Source: Lujinxingia litoralis (GTDB lineage: Bacteria > Myxococcota_A > Bradymonadia > Bradymonadales > Bradymonadaceae). From it: a DNA stretch of 64,000 bases. Where the stretch lies: positions 186,001 through 250,000 of the forward strand of contig NZ_QHKO01000004.1 of NCBI RefSeq assembly GCF_003260125.1, written 5' to 3'. Position numbers and translations under genes: made by a program. A model generated the notes under the pieces. The model did no database searches and had not been told where the DNA came from. It saw nothing but the letters and a program-made list of their open reading frames with translations. Positions 53,584-63,504 of the stretch are shown one piece after another. Position 1 is the stretch's first letter. Every line of letters starts with the position of its first letter.

Positions 53584-54443
53584 AAGAACACTCCTCGCCG
53601 CTCCTGCAAACCACGGTCGATCATCTGCGCGATCACCTCACGCACCCGCTCGACATGCCCGCCGACCACCCGATCTTCCTCATCCGGGTCGCCCTCAAAA
53701 CGCATCGGCTCGCCAAAGTAAATCCGGTACTTCACCGGCAGCGGCAACGCCCCCAGCGGACCGAGCAGCGGCCAGGTCGGCGTGATCGGAAATGCCGGCA
53801 TCCCCAGCACCTTCGCCAGCGACTTCACATCGTAGAGCGCCGGCATCTGCTCCTCGGCACCGACCACACTCACCGGCACGATGGGCGTGCCGGTCGCCAG
53901 CGCCAGGCGCATAAACCCCAGCCCGAACTCCTGGAGCTGATAGGCCCGATCATAGGTCTTGTTGATGCCCCGCTGCCCCTCCGGAAACACCAGGATGCAA
54001 CCGCCCCGGCGCAGCAAAATCCGGGCGTTCTCCCGGGTGCCCACCACCTGGCCGGCCCGCGCAAAGATCCGCGAGATGAAGGGGATTGAGGGCACCCAGC
54101 GCTCGACCATCGAGCGCACCATACGCGGGGGAGAGCGATCGATGAGCCCGGCCGTGGCGATCATCATCCCGTCCAGCGGGATCTGACCGGTGTGGTTGGC
54201 CACCAGCAACACCGGCCCGCTATCCGGGATGTGCTCCATGCCGAAGGTCTCCACCCGAAAATAGTTCCGGTAAAGCCAGATGGCCGGCGGAGCCACGTAC
54301 TTTAAGAACTCCGGCTCAAAGCCGAAGGGGTCAAATCCGTACTCATTCTGCCCCGCATCCATGGTGCGAATGCGCTCCCAGACATCTTCCCGGATCGCGT
54401 GAACCAGCGCCCCATCGACCTGCTCTTTAACCTTCTGCAACAT
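53580..54443 (-). CDS. PlsC-type lysophospholipid acyltransferase-like protein
   Basis: 287 residues. Catalytic motif NHTGQIPLD (His-x4-Asp), substrate motif FPEGQRGINK, and PIVPVSVVGAEEQMP are all in order. The N-terminus is charged and helical with PPAIWLYRNYF before the domain. Such enzymes add acyl chains to glycerol phosphates or related lipids at the membrane. Translationally coupled to an SDR gene downstream, a pairing often seen in uncharacterised lipid metabolism. Confidence 0.9.
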   Translation of the reverse strand: MLQKVKEQVDGALVHAIREDVWERIRTMDAGQNEYGFDPFGFEPEFLKYVAPPAIWLYRNYFRVETFGMEHIPDSGPVLLVANHTGQIPLDGMMIATAGLIDRSPPRMVRSMVERWVPSIPFISRIFARAGQVVGTRENARILLRRGGCILVFPEGQRGINKTYDRAYQLQEFGLGFMRLALATGTPIVPVSVVGAEEQMPALYDVKSLAKVLGMPAFPITPTWPLLGPLGALPLPVKYRIYFGEPMRFEGDPDEEDRVVGGHVERVREVIAQMIDRGLQERRGVFF

Positions 54444-54504
54444 CCATTACTCTCGCGCAGCGAGCGTTCATCATGACCATCAGACACATCGATACTCTTG
54501 AGCC

Positions 54505-57195
54505 TTACTCGCTGCAGTAGCCGGTATTGATCGCGCCCAGGTCCAACGCCCGCGCCCCGGGAGCCTGCCAGCTCTCCGCTCCACTGACCTTCACATACAC
54601 CGGGTTGGTAAACGCGAGCACCCGCTCGCTGTAGCTTACAGACCCCGAGGGCGGCGGACCATCAACCCAAAAGACCACCCAGGAATCCTCGTCAAAGCTC
54701 AGCTCCAGGGTCTCCTCAAAGTCCAACCGGGCCCCGGGCTCGGCGCTGCGCTCGATCGTCTCCACCACCGAACCGTTGACGATCACAAAGAGGCGCTCCG
54801 CCTGGGCCCAGTCCGGAGTCTGCACGCGCACCGAGAAGCTCACCTCCTCGCCAGACGCCGCCTCAATCTCATCGCCGGGAAGACGTCCGTCGCCAAAGTC
54901 GATAAACGCGTGCGAGCCCACGCTCACCTGTTGAGCGAGCATCACCTGCTTGACCTCATCGGCCTCAATGGCCCCGGGAGCAGCGTCAATATGCAGGAAG
55001 TTACGCGGAACCCCGGCCTCGCCATTGGCGCGGTGACTATCGGAGTTGCCCAGCCCCGTGACCCGGCGGCCGCTGTTGAGCAGCCCACTCCAGTCGGCCA
55101 GCACCAGACACACGTCACCAAAGCGGTTGATCACCTCCACCGCATCAATGTCCGCTACGAAGTCTTCATGCGTCACCGCATCGGGACCGAGCTCCGGGTC
55201 GTAGTTCACATGGCTAAACATCCCGGAGCTGCTGCGCGGGTGGTTCATCTGCACCAGCGGCGGATTCTCAAACCCACGGGCGATCGACACCACCTCGGGC
55301 ATCCGCCTCAGATACACCTCCCCGTCAATCGCATCGCGGTAGGCCAGCTCAATGGAGCCCCGGCCCCGACGATCCGGATCGTAGGGGAAGGGATAGAGGT
55401 TAAAGTGCGAGTAAACCGGCGAGATCTCCACGCCCGGGAAGGTCGAAACGTACTGCTGCAGCCCCAGCGCCTCAATGACGCCGCTCAGGTCCGTGACAAC
55501 CTCATGATCGGTGGGCACCACCAGCTCCAGCCCCTGGGTGACGTTCTCCAGCACGCGATCACGCACATGAACCTCGCTGTCGATGCTCGGCTCCATATGC
55601 TGGTGAAAATCGGCGCTGATCCAGCCATCGGTCTCCACGCCATGCACCAGAGACGCACTGTACGAAGCCTCCTCGCCAGCGACGATCTCCACATCGATGA
55701 CCTTCACGTCGTACTCCATACCCCGGGTGAGCACGACCTGGTAGCTGCCGGCCGGCACCACCGCTTGGAGCTCGCCATCGGCAACATACAGCGTGAAGTC
55801 GGCACCATCGCCCACAAAGCGTGCGCGCGCCGGCAGCGACGCCCCGGAGCCCTCTTCGGTGACTGTGAGGTGAATCCGCCCCACTTCGCTGATCACAAAC
55901 TCCACCGGCTCCCCGTCGGCCTCAAAGGTGCGCTCGAGCGTCAAAGGGCCGGCAAAGTCGGTGAGCCGCGCCTGATAGCCGAGCCCCGGGGTAAGCAACA
56001 CCTCCGCGCTCCCCTGCGCGTCGGTGGTCGCCACGGTGAACGCCTCTTCTCCGGCGGTGATTAGCAGCTCCACACCTTCGACCGGCGCGCCGGCGGTGTC
56101 GACCACGCGCAGGTTCACCGGCTCCCAGTCCGGCGTCTCGCCATGCAGGCGCGCGCCCTCCACGCGCAGCGAATCCAGGGTGCCGTCACCCACCATGAAG
56201 AAGCGGCGCACGATGCTCGGCTCGCTGTCGGAGAGTTTGCCCCCGGCGATGCGCATCTCGGCGTAGGGAATGCCCTGCGAGGAAGCGATCGCCAGCGGGG
56301 AAGCCGTCTCCTCAAAGGCCAGCCCAAAGCTGCGATCAGGTCCGATGGCACCGAGCCAGGGCATGGCCTGACGCCCCGTCCCAAACCCCAGCCCCGGCGT
56401 CCAGGTGCGGGCGCGGTCGCCATACGCCAGCCACTCCCCAAGCTGCGGCGATGGCGAGCGTCCGGGGGGAGCCTTCACAAACGAGACCATCTCCAGGCTC
56501 ACCGCGTCCGGCGCCAGACGATACTCCGTGATCACCTCAAGCCCCAGCGGATTGCCAAAGCGCTGCCCCAGCACGCCGGAGATATGGGCAAGCTCAATGT
56601 CGGTGCCGATGATACGCAGCACGGCGACCCCACCGTCGCTGCCGTCGCGCACCACCTCCACCCGATCGGCGCTGGCGGTGCCAAAGCCGATCAGCGGAAT
56701 CGCCATATCGAGCACATCATCGCCCTGCTGCCCCACCCGATGCGCGTCGACGATCTTCCCTCCGGTGTACGTCTCGTAGCGCCCGCCCTCGGCTTGCTGA
56801 ACACAGATGCGCACCTCGGCATTGGCGAACATAAAATCGCCCTGCCGGCAGTGGCTCCAGACCCCCTCAAAGCCGGTGCCCTCCTCGCCGATCCGCCACA
56901 CCCGGGCTTCGCCGGCCGCCGGACCAACCTCGGGAGCCGGTCCCCCGTCGGGATCAACTCCCGGCTGCGGCGGTACCAGCGCGTAGGGGTCTTCGATCAC
57001 ACAGGGCTCACCGGTGCATGCCCAGGGCCCCGCATCACCCGCATCGCCCGCATCGTTCCCGACGTCGGTCCCCACATCGCCCGGACCGCCGTCCTGATTT
57101 CCCTGAGGCTCATCGCTGCAGCCTACCGCGCCCATCCCCACGATCATCGCCACGGCTGCTGCCCGGGCGCGCCACACACCTTGCATCGTCATCAT
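54505..57195 (-). CDS. CehA/McbA-type PHP-domain metallohydrolase lipoprotein
   Basis: 896 residues. The signal peptide has lipobox GMGAVGC and a Gly/Asp linker. The middle holds carboxypeptidase-regulatory-like beta modules (VVDTAGAPVEGVELLIT). The C-terminal half is a PHP fold: DFHQHMEPSIDSE, VVPTDHEVVTD, PGVEISP, VQMNHPRSSSG, and GLGNSDSHR, the metal-binding residues. CehA/McbA proteins hydrolyse phosphate or carbamate esters. Asp and His ligands look intact; the substrate is unknown. Confidence 0.87.
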   Translation of the reverse strand: MMTMQGVWRARAAAVAMIVGMGAVGCSDEPQGNQDGGPGDVGTDVGNDAGDAGDAGPWACTGEPCVIEDPYALVPPQPGVDPDGGPAPEVGPAAGEARVWRIGEEGTGFEGVWSHCRQGDFMFANAEVRICVQQAEGGRYETYTGGKIVDAHRVGQQGDDVLDMAIPLIGFGTASADRVEVVRDGSDGGVAVLRIIGTDIELAHISGVLGQRFGNPLGLEVITEYRLAPDAVSLEMVSFVKAPPGRSPSPQLGEWLAYGDRARTWTPGLGFGTGRQAMPWLGAIGPDRSFGLAFEETASPLAIASSQGIPYAEMRIAGGKLSDSEPSIVRRFFMVGDGTLDSLRVEGARLHGETPDWEPVNLRVVDTAGAPVEGVELLITAGEEAFTVATTDAQGSAEVLLTPGLGYQARLTDFAGPLTLERTFEADGEPVEFVISEVGRIHLTVTEEGSGASLPARARFVGDGADFTLYVADGELQAVVPAGSYQVVLTRGMEYDVKVIDVEIVAGEEASYSASLVHGVETDGWISADFHQHMEPSIDSEVHVRDRVLENVTQGLELVVPTDHEVVTDLSGVIEALGLQQYVSTFPGVEISPVYSHFNLYPFPYDPDRRGRGSIELAYRDAIDGEVYLRRMPEVVSIARGFENPPLVQMNHPRSSSGMFSHVNYDPELGPDAVTHEDFVADIDAVEVINRFGDVCLVLADWSGLLNSGRRVTGLGNSDSHRANGEAGVPRNFLHIDAAPGAIEADEVKQVMLAQQVSVGSHAFIDFGDGRLPGDEIEAASGEEVSFSVRVQTPDWAQAERLFVIVNGSVVETIERSAEPGARLDFEETLELSFDEDSWVVFWVDGPPPSGSVSYSERVLAFTNPVYVKVSGAESWQAPGARALDLGAINTGYCSE

Positions 57196-57365
57196 CGCCT
57201 CTACCCTTATCGGTCATCATCGCTTGGCTTTGCCCGCTACGATAGCCCGAGTCCCCGGGGGCAAAGCAACCCTTATCGCACGCCGCCCCCCACGAAAAAC
57301 GGCGCGCCCCCTGCAGGAACCCGCCGCTCGTTGGCTCAAGGATGGCGCTTCTACCCGCCGGTGAC

Positions 57366-58163
57366 TCAGCGCTCGCTGTCGCGAAACTCCCCCATCAGGG
57401 AGTCGTCTTCCGTCTCATCCTCGCTCACGCCGAGCACGTTGCGTCCCAGGTCCAGCAGCCCGCCGCAGAGCCCCACCACAATGTAGACCGCCGTGACCAT
57501 CACCAGCGCCACGCTCGCCTCGTACACCACCGCCAGCGCCGTCACCGAGGCCAGAGCCAGCACCAGCACCAGCGCCGCCGGACCACGAAACTTAACGTCT
57601 TTAAACGTGCGATACCGCACGTTGCTCACCATCAGCCCGCCCAACAAGAGTGCCGCCGCGGCCACACTGCCCGATGCCCCGGTCGAAATCTGACCGCTGA
57701 ACGAGACATGCGCCAGCACCAGCGAGGCCACCATCCCGGCCGCCAGCGGCGAGGGAAGCCCCAGAAAATAGCGCGAGGGCCCCTCACTCTGGTTCGCCAT
57801 CACGTTAAAGCGTGCCAGCCTCATCACCGTCCCGGCCGTGTACACACAGGACACCAGTAGCCCCAGCAATCCCAGCTCGCTGAGCCCCCAGTTGTAGAGG
57901 AGAAATGCCGGCGCCACCCCGAAGCTGATCGCGTCGGCCAGGCTATCGAGCTGCACCCCGAACTCGCTCTCGGTGCGCGTCAGCCGGGCCACTCGCCCAT
58001 CGAAGGTGTCGCAAACCATCGACACAAACACCAGCCAGGCCGCCATCGTCATCTCGTTGACGTCGGTGGCCGTCGTCGAGAGCTGGATGCTATACATCCC
58101 GGCTACCACGCTGGAGAGCGTGAAGAGATTGGGTAAAATGTACTTCGCCCGACTCAAATCCAT
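57366..58163 (-). CDS. pssA: CDP-diacylglycerol-serine O-phosphatidyltransferase
   Basis: 265 residues from ATG 58163. The CDP-alcohol phosphotransferase motif is complete: CDTFDGRVARLTRTESEFGV followed by QLDSLADAISFG, with the three Asp. Membrane helices surround it (LPNLFTLSSVVAGMYSI, GLLGLLVSCVYTAGTVM, LVLVLALASVTALAVVY). It makes phosphatidylserine, precursor of phosphatidylethanolamine; psd is not in the window. The C-terminus is an acidic tail. The frame extends further upstream but without a ribosome-binding site. Confidence 0.9.
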   Translation of the reverse strand: MDLSRAKYILPNLFTLSSVVAGMYSIQLSTTATDVNEMTMAAWLVFVSMVCDTFDGRVARLTRTESEFGVQLDSLADAISFGVAPAFLLYNWGLSELGLLGLLVSCVYTAGTVMRLARFNVMANQSEGPSRYFLGLPSPLAAGMVASLVLAHVSFSGQISTGASGSVAAAALLLGGLMVSNVRYRTFKDVKFRGPAALVLVLALASVTALAVVYEASVALVMVTAVYIVVGLCGGLLDLGRNVLGVSEDETEDDSLMGEFRDSER

Positions 58164-58277
58164 AGCGTCGCCCTGCTTTTCTTTAGATTCCTGGCCCGAT
58201 CGCAATCGGTGGGCTTTGGCTCGGTGCCTAACCGGCTTAGCTTTAGAGAGGGGCTCACTGAAAGTCAAGAGGTCGAC

Positions 58278-59258
58278 ATGCGTGAGATCACCGCTGAAGA
58301 GCTGGAACAGCGCGCCGATGACTTCGACGCCGCTATCGCCGCGACCCCGCAGATTGATCATTTCTGCTCGTCGTCGTTCTGGATTTTACCGGCCTGGCGG
58401 GCCTTTCTTCCCGGCCACCAGCTCTGGGCTCGTGAGAGCGAGGAGGGCTTTGTCGCACTGGGCGTGGGTACAGACCACAGCCTGGGTACCTACCTGCATC
58501 CGCTGGAGGCCAGCTGGGCGCTGGCCTGTCCATTTGCCGGCGCGGACGCCTCCGGCCTGATCTCCCGTTTCATCGAGCAGGCCCGGGGCCAGATGCCGGC
58601 CTGGAACATCCTCTTCCTCTCGGGCATCGTCCCCGACTCGATCCACTTCGACCACCTGATCCTGGGGTTCCGCCGTCACTACTCGCTGGGCCTGGGCCCC
58701 TCATCCGTGCGACGCGTGGCCAGCCTCCAGGGCGGCCTGGACGGCTTTATGGAGCGCCGCTCCTCGAAGTTCCGCGCCAACCTGCGTCGCATCCAACGCC
58801 GCGCCAACGAGCAACGCCTCCAGATCGAGTACCATCACACCATTGAGCCCGCCCACCAGGCCAATCAGCTCCTGGAGCGTGCCCTCCACCTGGAGCGACT
58901 CAGCTGGAAGGGCCAGGCCGACACCGGCATCATCGATGGTCCGATGAAGGTCTTCTACCGCGATATGCTGCCGCGCCTGGCCCGCCGTAACGCCCTGCGC
59001 TTTCTCTTCATCACCCTCGACGGCGTCGACATCGCCTACTGCTTCGGCGGCATCTTCAACGGCACCTTCCGCGGCTTGCAGATGAGTTACCATCACGACT
59101 ACCGCGACACCTCCCCGGGAAGCCTGGCGCAGTACGCCATGATCGAGCACCTCTGCCAGGAAGCCGTGCAATCCTACGACCTGGGCACCGACATGGAGTA
59201 CAAAGAACGCTGGGCCGAAGAAAAACGCGAGACCGTCGCGGTGGTGGTACGCCGCTGA
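58278..59258 (+). CDS. GNAT/FemAB-like acyltransferase (CelD/BcsL-like)
   Basis: 326 residues from ATG 58278 with AGAGG upstream. The pattern FMERRSSKFRANLRRIQRRAN, the long helix after it, FRDMLPRLARRNALRFLFITLDG and YDLGTDMEYKERW matches the GNAT_6/CelD-BcsL family, which includes polysaccharide and lipid acyltransferases. It is divergent from pssA and shares a fold family with the FemAB-like protein near 24 kb, but the two are not close in sequence. Confidence 0.83.
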   Translation: MREITAEELEQRADDFDAAIAATPQIDHFCSSSFWILPAWRAFLPGHQLWARESEEGFVALGVGTDHSLGTYLHPLEASWALACPFAGADASGLISRFIEQARGQMPAWNILFLSGIVPDSIHFDHLILGFRRHYSLGLGPSSVRRVASLQGGLDGFMERRSSKFRANLRRIQRRANEQRLQIEYHHTIEPAHQANQLLERALHLERLSWKGQADTGIIDGPMKVFYRDMLPRLARRNALRFLFITLDGVDIAYCFGGIFNGTFRGLQMSYHHDYRDTSPGSLAQYAMIEHLCQEAVQSYDLGTDMEYKERWAEEKRETVAVVVRR

Positions 59259-59310
59259 CCGATCTCGCGTTCGTCGATGCCTGCCTTCGGGGGGCGGAAC
59301 ACGCAGGAGA

Positions 59311-59607
59311 TTACTCCTCGCCGAACTCCCACCCTTCAAAAAACTCGTGGACCCGTACCATCAGCGAGAAGGCGCCTGCACTCAGCGTCTCCTCGCTGCC
59401 CAGCAGGGCCTCCGCCCGGCGCGGGCTCTCCGCCTGAACCGCAGCGCCCTCGCCATTGGCCACCACGATGACCTCATCGGCCACCGAGAGGTCCGGACCG
59501 CCGGCCTGACTCTCCAGGAGCACGCGAACCTCGGCGCCCTCCTCCACCACCAGGGTGATGCGCAGGTCCTCACCTTCAAAAAGCACGTCTTCAAAACGCT
59601 CGCTCAT
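59311..59607 (-). CDS. Small uncharacterised acidic protein
   Basis: 98 residues, Glu-rich, beta-type predicted (DLRITLVVEEGAEVRVLLESQ, DEVIVVANGEGAAVQ) with a closing aromatic motif FFEGWEFGEE. No family recognised. It starts at the A of the TPR gene's TGA (TGATG), so it is translated with that TPR protein and may be its partner. Confidence 0.7.
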   Translation of the reverse strand: MSERFEDVLFEGEDLRITLVVEEGAEVRVLLESQAGGPDLSVADEVIVVANGEGAAVQAESPRRAEALLGSEETLSAGAFSLMVRVHEFFEGWEFGEE

Positions 59608-60902
59608 CAGGCCTCCGCCCGGGGCGCTTGCCCGGGTTGACCGCCGCGGGGCTGAGCCACCTGCACAATGAGACTGCGCGGCGGACCGCTCATCCCCTCA
59701 ACCTGCGGAAGTTCGATCTGAATGCGCCCCACGCCCGGATTCTGGGCGATGATCTCGGGCAGCCGATCGACCACGTCGCGAATCGCCTTTTCATAGCCGG
59801 CAGGCGCTTTGCTCGGATGTCCGAAGAGCTCAGTAAGCAGCCCCCGCACATCGATGGGCTTGTTGGGGTTGAGCGGAATGTTGCGCACCGGGTTGAGCGC
59901 CTCGCCATACACGATGCCCGGCAGCCGCGGCGAGCCCTCGGCTTCTTCGCGCAGCGCTTTGGCCTTCTCAGGCTTCTCGAGCATGTCGTAGGCCGAAGCG
60001 CGCAGCGCATAAATGTCAGGCACATCGCGAATATCGCCGGCGAGTTCTTCGGCCTTCTTCAGCGCCACAATCGCCTCGTCGGCCTGTGCGGCGGTCAGGT
60101 GGCAAGCCGCCAGCTGCAGATAGCCCCAGGGCTCCTCGGGCCACAGCTCAATGGCCCGCTGCGCATCTTCGCTGGCCGCTGCCGTGCTCCCCAGCGTCAG
60201 CGAAAGCTGGCTGCGCAAGAGCGCGCCGGGCGCCACCACATCGGGATCTTCCCCCTGCTCAACCAGGTGCTCCAGCACCTCGATGGCCTCCGAGGGCTTC
60301 TTGGCCAGCGAGAGCAGACGCGCCAGCGTGAGCCGCGACTCCTCATCCTCGGGCTCCAGCTCCACGGCCTTCTTAAAGTCCGCTTCGGCCTGAGCGCCGT
60401 TACCCACGGCGAGCAAAATATTGCCGCGAATCGAGTAGGGCTGCGCCTCTTCCGGGTCGAGCGCAATGGCCCGCTCCACATCCAGGAGTGCCGCGCGCAG
60501 GAAGCCCTGGGCTTCATGCACCATCGCCCGACCCACCACCGCGGTCCACAGCTCGCCATCGGCGCGCACCGCGTCGTTAAAGGCCCGACGCCCCTCTTCA
60601 TAGGCATCGGCCTCGTAGTGAGCGTACCCCTCAAAGGCCAGCAGCTGGGCGCGTGCCTCATCGCTCTCCACGTGTTTAAGCGCATCCTGCACCGCGAAGA
60701 CGCACTCTTCGGGGTCACTCCCCTCCAGCGCCAGCTCCGCCCGCAGCACCAGCAGCGTATCGTTGGCGCCAAAACGCTCCAGCGCATCCTCAATGGCCTG
60801 CTCGGCCTGCTCCAGTTCCCCACCGGCGATCAGCGTATCAATGGCGTCGATCGCCTCTTCCTGCTCTTTGCTCGGCCCACCGGCCTGGTCGCTCTGCGAC
60901 AT
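59607..60902 (-). CDS. Cytoplasmic TPR protein
   Basis: 431 residues from ATG 60902 (GAGGG five bases upstream); a TTG at 60923 is less likely. Six or more TPR helix pairs are seen, with ALEGSDPEECVFAVQDALKH, YEADAYEEGRRAFNDAV and SIRGNILLAVGNGAQAEADFKKAVEL. The C-terminal 100 residues (NPNKPIDVRGLLTELFG, GVGRIQIELPQ) form another domain. No signal peptide. Coupled to the 98-residue protein downstream. It lies 56 bases after the acyl-CoA carboxylase gene. Confidence 0.8.
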   Translation of the reverse strand: MSQSDQAGGPSKEQEEAIDAIDTLIAGGELEQAEQAIEDALERFGANDTLLVLRAELALEGSDPEECVFAVQDALKHVESDEARAQLLAFEGYAHYEADAYEEGRRAFNDAVRADGELWTAVVGRAMVHEAQGFLRAALLDVERAIALDPEEAQPYSIRGNILLAVGNGAQAEADFKKAVELEPEDEESRLTLARLLSLAKKPSEAIEVLEHLVEQGEDPDVVAPGALLRSQLSLTLGSTAAASEDAQRAIELWPEEPWGYLQLAACHLTAAQADEAIVALKKAEELAGDIRDVPDIYALRASAYDMLEKPEKAKALREEAEGSPRLPGIVYGEALNPVRNIPLNPNKPIDVRGLLTELFGHPSKAPAGYEKAIRDVVDRLPEIIAQNPGVGRIQIELPQVEGMSGPPRSLIVQVAQPRGGQPGQAPRAEA

Positions 60903-60958
60903 CGAACCCTCGTCTTGCGTCAATGCGTCGTCAGTACCCTCGTCATCGGCGGTCTGGT

Positions 60959-62524
60959 TCAGACCGGGATAACGCCGTGTTTCTTATCGGGCCAGTCTTT
61001 CTTCTTGGTCTGGTACACCGCCAGCCGGCTCTTCAGCTCATCGCGCAGCTGATGCTTGGTGACGATCTCATCCACCACCAGCTCGCTGGCCAGGCGGTAA
61101 ATATCAATATCTTCGCGGAACTCTTTACGCAGCTGCTCCACATAGGCCGGACGCTCCTCTTCGGCCAGCGCTTCGATCTTGCGCGCGTACACCGCGTTGA
61201 CGGCCGCCTCCGGTCCCATCACCGCGATCATCGCCTCGGGCAACGCCAGGCTCACATCGGGCTCAAATCCCGGTCCGCACATCGCGTAGAGACCGGCCCC
61301 GTAGGCCTTGCGGACCACCACCGAGATCTTGGGCACGGTGGCCGCACTCATCGCCGAGATCAACTTCGCACCGTGGCGAATGATCCCCTGACGCTCGACC
61401 TTGGTCCCGATCATAAAGCCCGGCACATCGGCCAAAAAGACCAGCGGAATGTTAAACGCGTCACACAACGAGATGAAGCGCGCGCCCTTATCGGCCGAAT
61501 CCACAAAGAGGACCCCGCCCTTCCACTTGGGCTGACTGGCGATGATCCCCACCGGACGGCCGCCGATGCGCGCAAAGCCGGTGAGCAGCTCCTGGGCGAA
61601 CTTCTTCTTGATCTCCAGAAACTCCGAGTCATCGACCAGATGCTGGATGACCTTGCGCATGTCGAAGGGCTTGTTCTGGTTGACCGGAATCAACTCATCG
61701 AGCGTCTTCTTCTGGGGCTTCGGCTCGAGGGGCTCGGCCAGCGGCGCGGGCTCGTGGCAGTTTGCCGGGAAGTACTCCAGGTACGCCTTGCAGAACGCGA
61801 TCGCCTCGTCCTCATCCCGGGCCAGCACGTCTCCACACCCGGACACCGAGCAGTGCATCTTCGCCCCACCCATCTCCTCCAGGGTGACCTTCTCCCCGAT
61901 GACCATCTCGGCCATCCGCGGCGATCCCAGGTACATCGAGGCGTTGCCCTCGACCATCACCACCACGTCGCAGAACGCCGGGATGTAGGCCCCACCGGCG
62001 GCCGAGGGGCCGAAGAGCAGACAGACCTGCGGGATGAATCCGGAGAGACGCACCTGGTTGTAGAAGATCTTCCCGGCCCCGCGGCGCCCGGGGAACATCT
62101 CCAGCTGATCGGTGATGCGCGCGCCGGCCGAGTCGATCAGATAGATCAACGGAATGCGCAGGTTCTCGGCGGTCTCCTGCATACGGATGATTTTTTCGAC
62201 GGTACGCCAGCCCCAGGAGCCGGCCTTGACCGTGGAATCGTTGGCGATGATCGCCACCCGACGCCCCCCGATCTTACCGATGCCCGTGACCACACCGTCG
62301 GCCGGCAGATCGCCGGCGAGCAGGTTAGCAAAGGCCCCGTCTTCGACTTCCAGCCCGGCGTCGAGCAGACGCTTGATCCGCTCGCGCACAAAGAGCTTAC
62401 CCACCTCGCGGGCGCGCTCGTGATACTTGGGCTTGCCGCCCTCCTCCAGCGCCTCACGGCGCTCTACCACCTGCTGGTCGAGCTCACTGAGCTCCGGGGT
62501 CTTCGACTCGGGCACTTCACTCAT
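60959..62524 (-). CDS. Acyl-CoA carboxylase carboxyltransferase (beta) subunit
   Basis: 521 residues from ATG 62524, five bases after AAGGAG. It has the two crotonase-like halves of propionyl-, methylcrotonyl- or geranyl-CoA carboxylase beta: IYLIDSAGARITDQLEMFPG and GPSAAGGAYIPAFCD in the first, FLADVPGFMIGTKVERQGIIRHGAK and RKAYGAGLYAMCGPGF in the second. The biotin subunit is not in the window. It neighbours an enoyl-CoA hydratase upstream, which suggests branched-chain or odd-chain acyl-CoA catabolism; a methylcrotonyl-like role is the best fit. Confidence 0.9.
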   Translation of the reverse strand: MSEVPESKTPELSELDQQVVERREALEEGGKPKYHERAREVGKLFVRERIKRLLDAGLEVEDGAFANLLAGDLPADGVVTGIGKIGGRRVAIIANDSTVKAGSWGWRTVEKIIRMQETAENLRIPLIYLIDSAGARITDQLEMFPGRRGAGKIFYNQVRLSGFIPQVCLLFGPSAAGGAYIPAFCDVVVMVEGNASMYLGSPRMAEMVIGEKVTLEEMGGAKMHCSVSGCGDVLARDEDEAIAFCKAYLEYFPANCHEPAPLAEPLEPKPQKKTLDELIPVNQNKPFDMRKVIQHLVDDSEFLEIKKKFAQELLTGFARIGGRPVGIIASQPKWKGGVLFVDSADKGARFISLCDAFNIPLVFLADVPGFMIGTKVERQGIIRHGAKLISAMSAATVPKISVVVRKAYGAGLYAMCGPGFEPDVSLALPEAMIAVMGPEAAVNAVYARKIEALAEEERPAYVEQLRKEFREDIDIYRLASELVVDEIVTKHQLRDELKSRLAVYQTKKKDWPDKKHGVIPV

Positions 62525-62606
62525 CTTCACTCCTTATAGGCATGCACGCAGGCTTCTAAGCTCCCGCGTCTCTCAAAGCACTTGCAACCTCGCTGACCGT
62601 CGGCGT

Positions 62607-63404
62607 CTACTTCCCCTTGAAGTTCGGCTTTCGCTTTTCCTTAAAGGCCGCCAGCCCTTCCACGCGATCTTCGGTCGGCAGGGTCACCGCATAGGCCGCA
62701 CTCTCCAGCGCCAGGCCGGAGTGCAGGTCAACCTGAGCCCCGGTGTCAATGGCCAACTTCGCCTGCTTAAGGGCGATCGGCGCCGAGAGCAGCATCTGCT
62801 CCGCGAGCTCCCGGGCGCGCACCATCAAGCCCTCCGCCGGCAGCGCATCATTGACCAGACCAAACGCCAGGGCCTCGCGACCGGTGAGCCGGGCCGCGGT
62901 GAAAATCAACTCTTTGGCCCGCGCCGCGCCCACCAGGCGTGTGAGGCGCTGGGTGCCACCAGCGCCCGGAATGATGCCCAGCCGCAGCTCCGTCAGGCCG
63001 ATCTGCGTGGCCTCATCGACCAGGCGCAGATCACAGGCCAGCGCCAGCTCCAGTCCACCGCCAAACGCGTACCCGTTGATCGCACAGATGGTCGGCTTGG
63101 GCAGCCCGGCAATCGCGTTGAAACACTGATGGTAATCGTCGATGCGCTTTCGCACCTGGGCCTCGCTCATACCCCGGCGCTCGGCCAGATCGGCCCCGGC
63201 GCAAAACGCCCGCCCGCTCGCACTCAAAATCACCACGCGCACCGAGTCGTCATGGCGCAGCGCGTAAAAGGTCTCCCAGAGCGCGTCGACCAACTCGCCA
63301 TTGAGGGCGTTCATGGACTCCGGACGATCGAGGGTCAGCGTACAGATGCCCTGATCATCCTGCTCGCGCTTCAATACGTCGTAGGCTACCTTCGTCGAAC
63401 CCAT
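62607..63404 (-). CDS. Enoyl-CoA hydratase/isomerase family protein
   Basis: 265 residues from ATG 63404, after GAGAGG. Oxyanion-hole segments are ASGRAFCAGADLAERRGMSE and INGYAFGGGLELALACDLRL; LGIIPGAGGTQRL carries the second catalytic Glu/Gly region. It hydrates 2-enoyl-CoA or a methylglutaconyl-like substrate. It lies 82 bases before the acyl-CoA carboxylase gene on the same strand, so both probably form an operon for amino-acid or fatty-acid breakdown. Confidence 0.9.
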   Translation of the reverse strand: MGSTKVAYDVLKREQDDQGICTLTLDRPESMNALNGELVDALWETFYALRHDDSVRVVILSASGRAFCAGADLAERRGMSEAQVRKRIDDYHQCFNAIAGLPKPTICAINGYAFGGGLELALACDLRLVDEATQIGLTELRLGIIPGAGGTQRLTRLVGAARAKELIFTAARLTGREALAFGLVNDALPAEGLMVRARELAEQMLLSAPIALKQAKLAIDTGAQVDLHSGLALESAAYAVTLPTEDRVEGLAAFKEKRKPNFKGK

Positions 63405-63504
63405 CGATGCCTCTCCCGGTCCTCGATTGCGGCCGCACCTCCCGGAAGGCGGGAGGTTGAGTCGACCCTTTTCCTGGCTCCAAGCCTGCGCTAAACTTTC
63501 AGCT

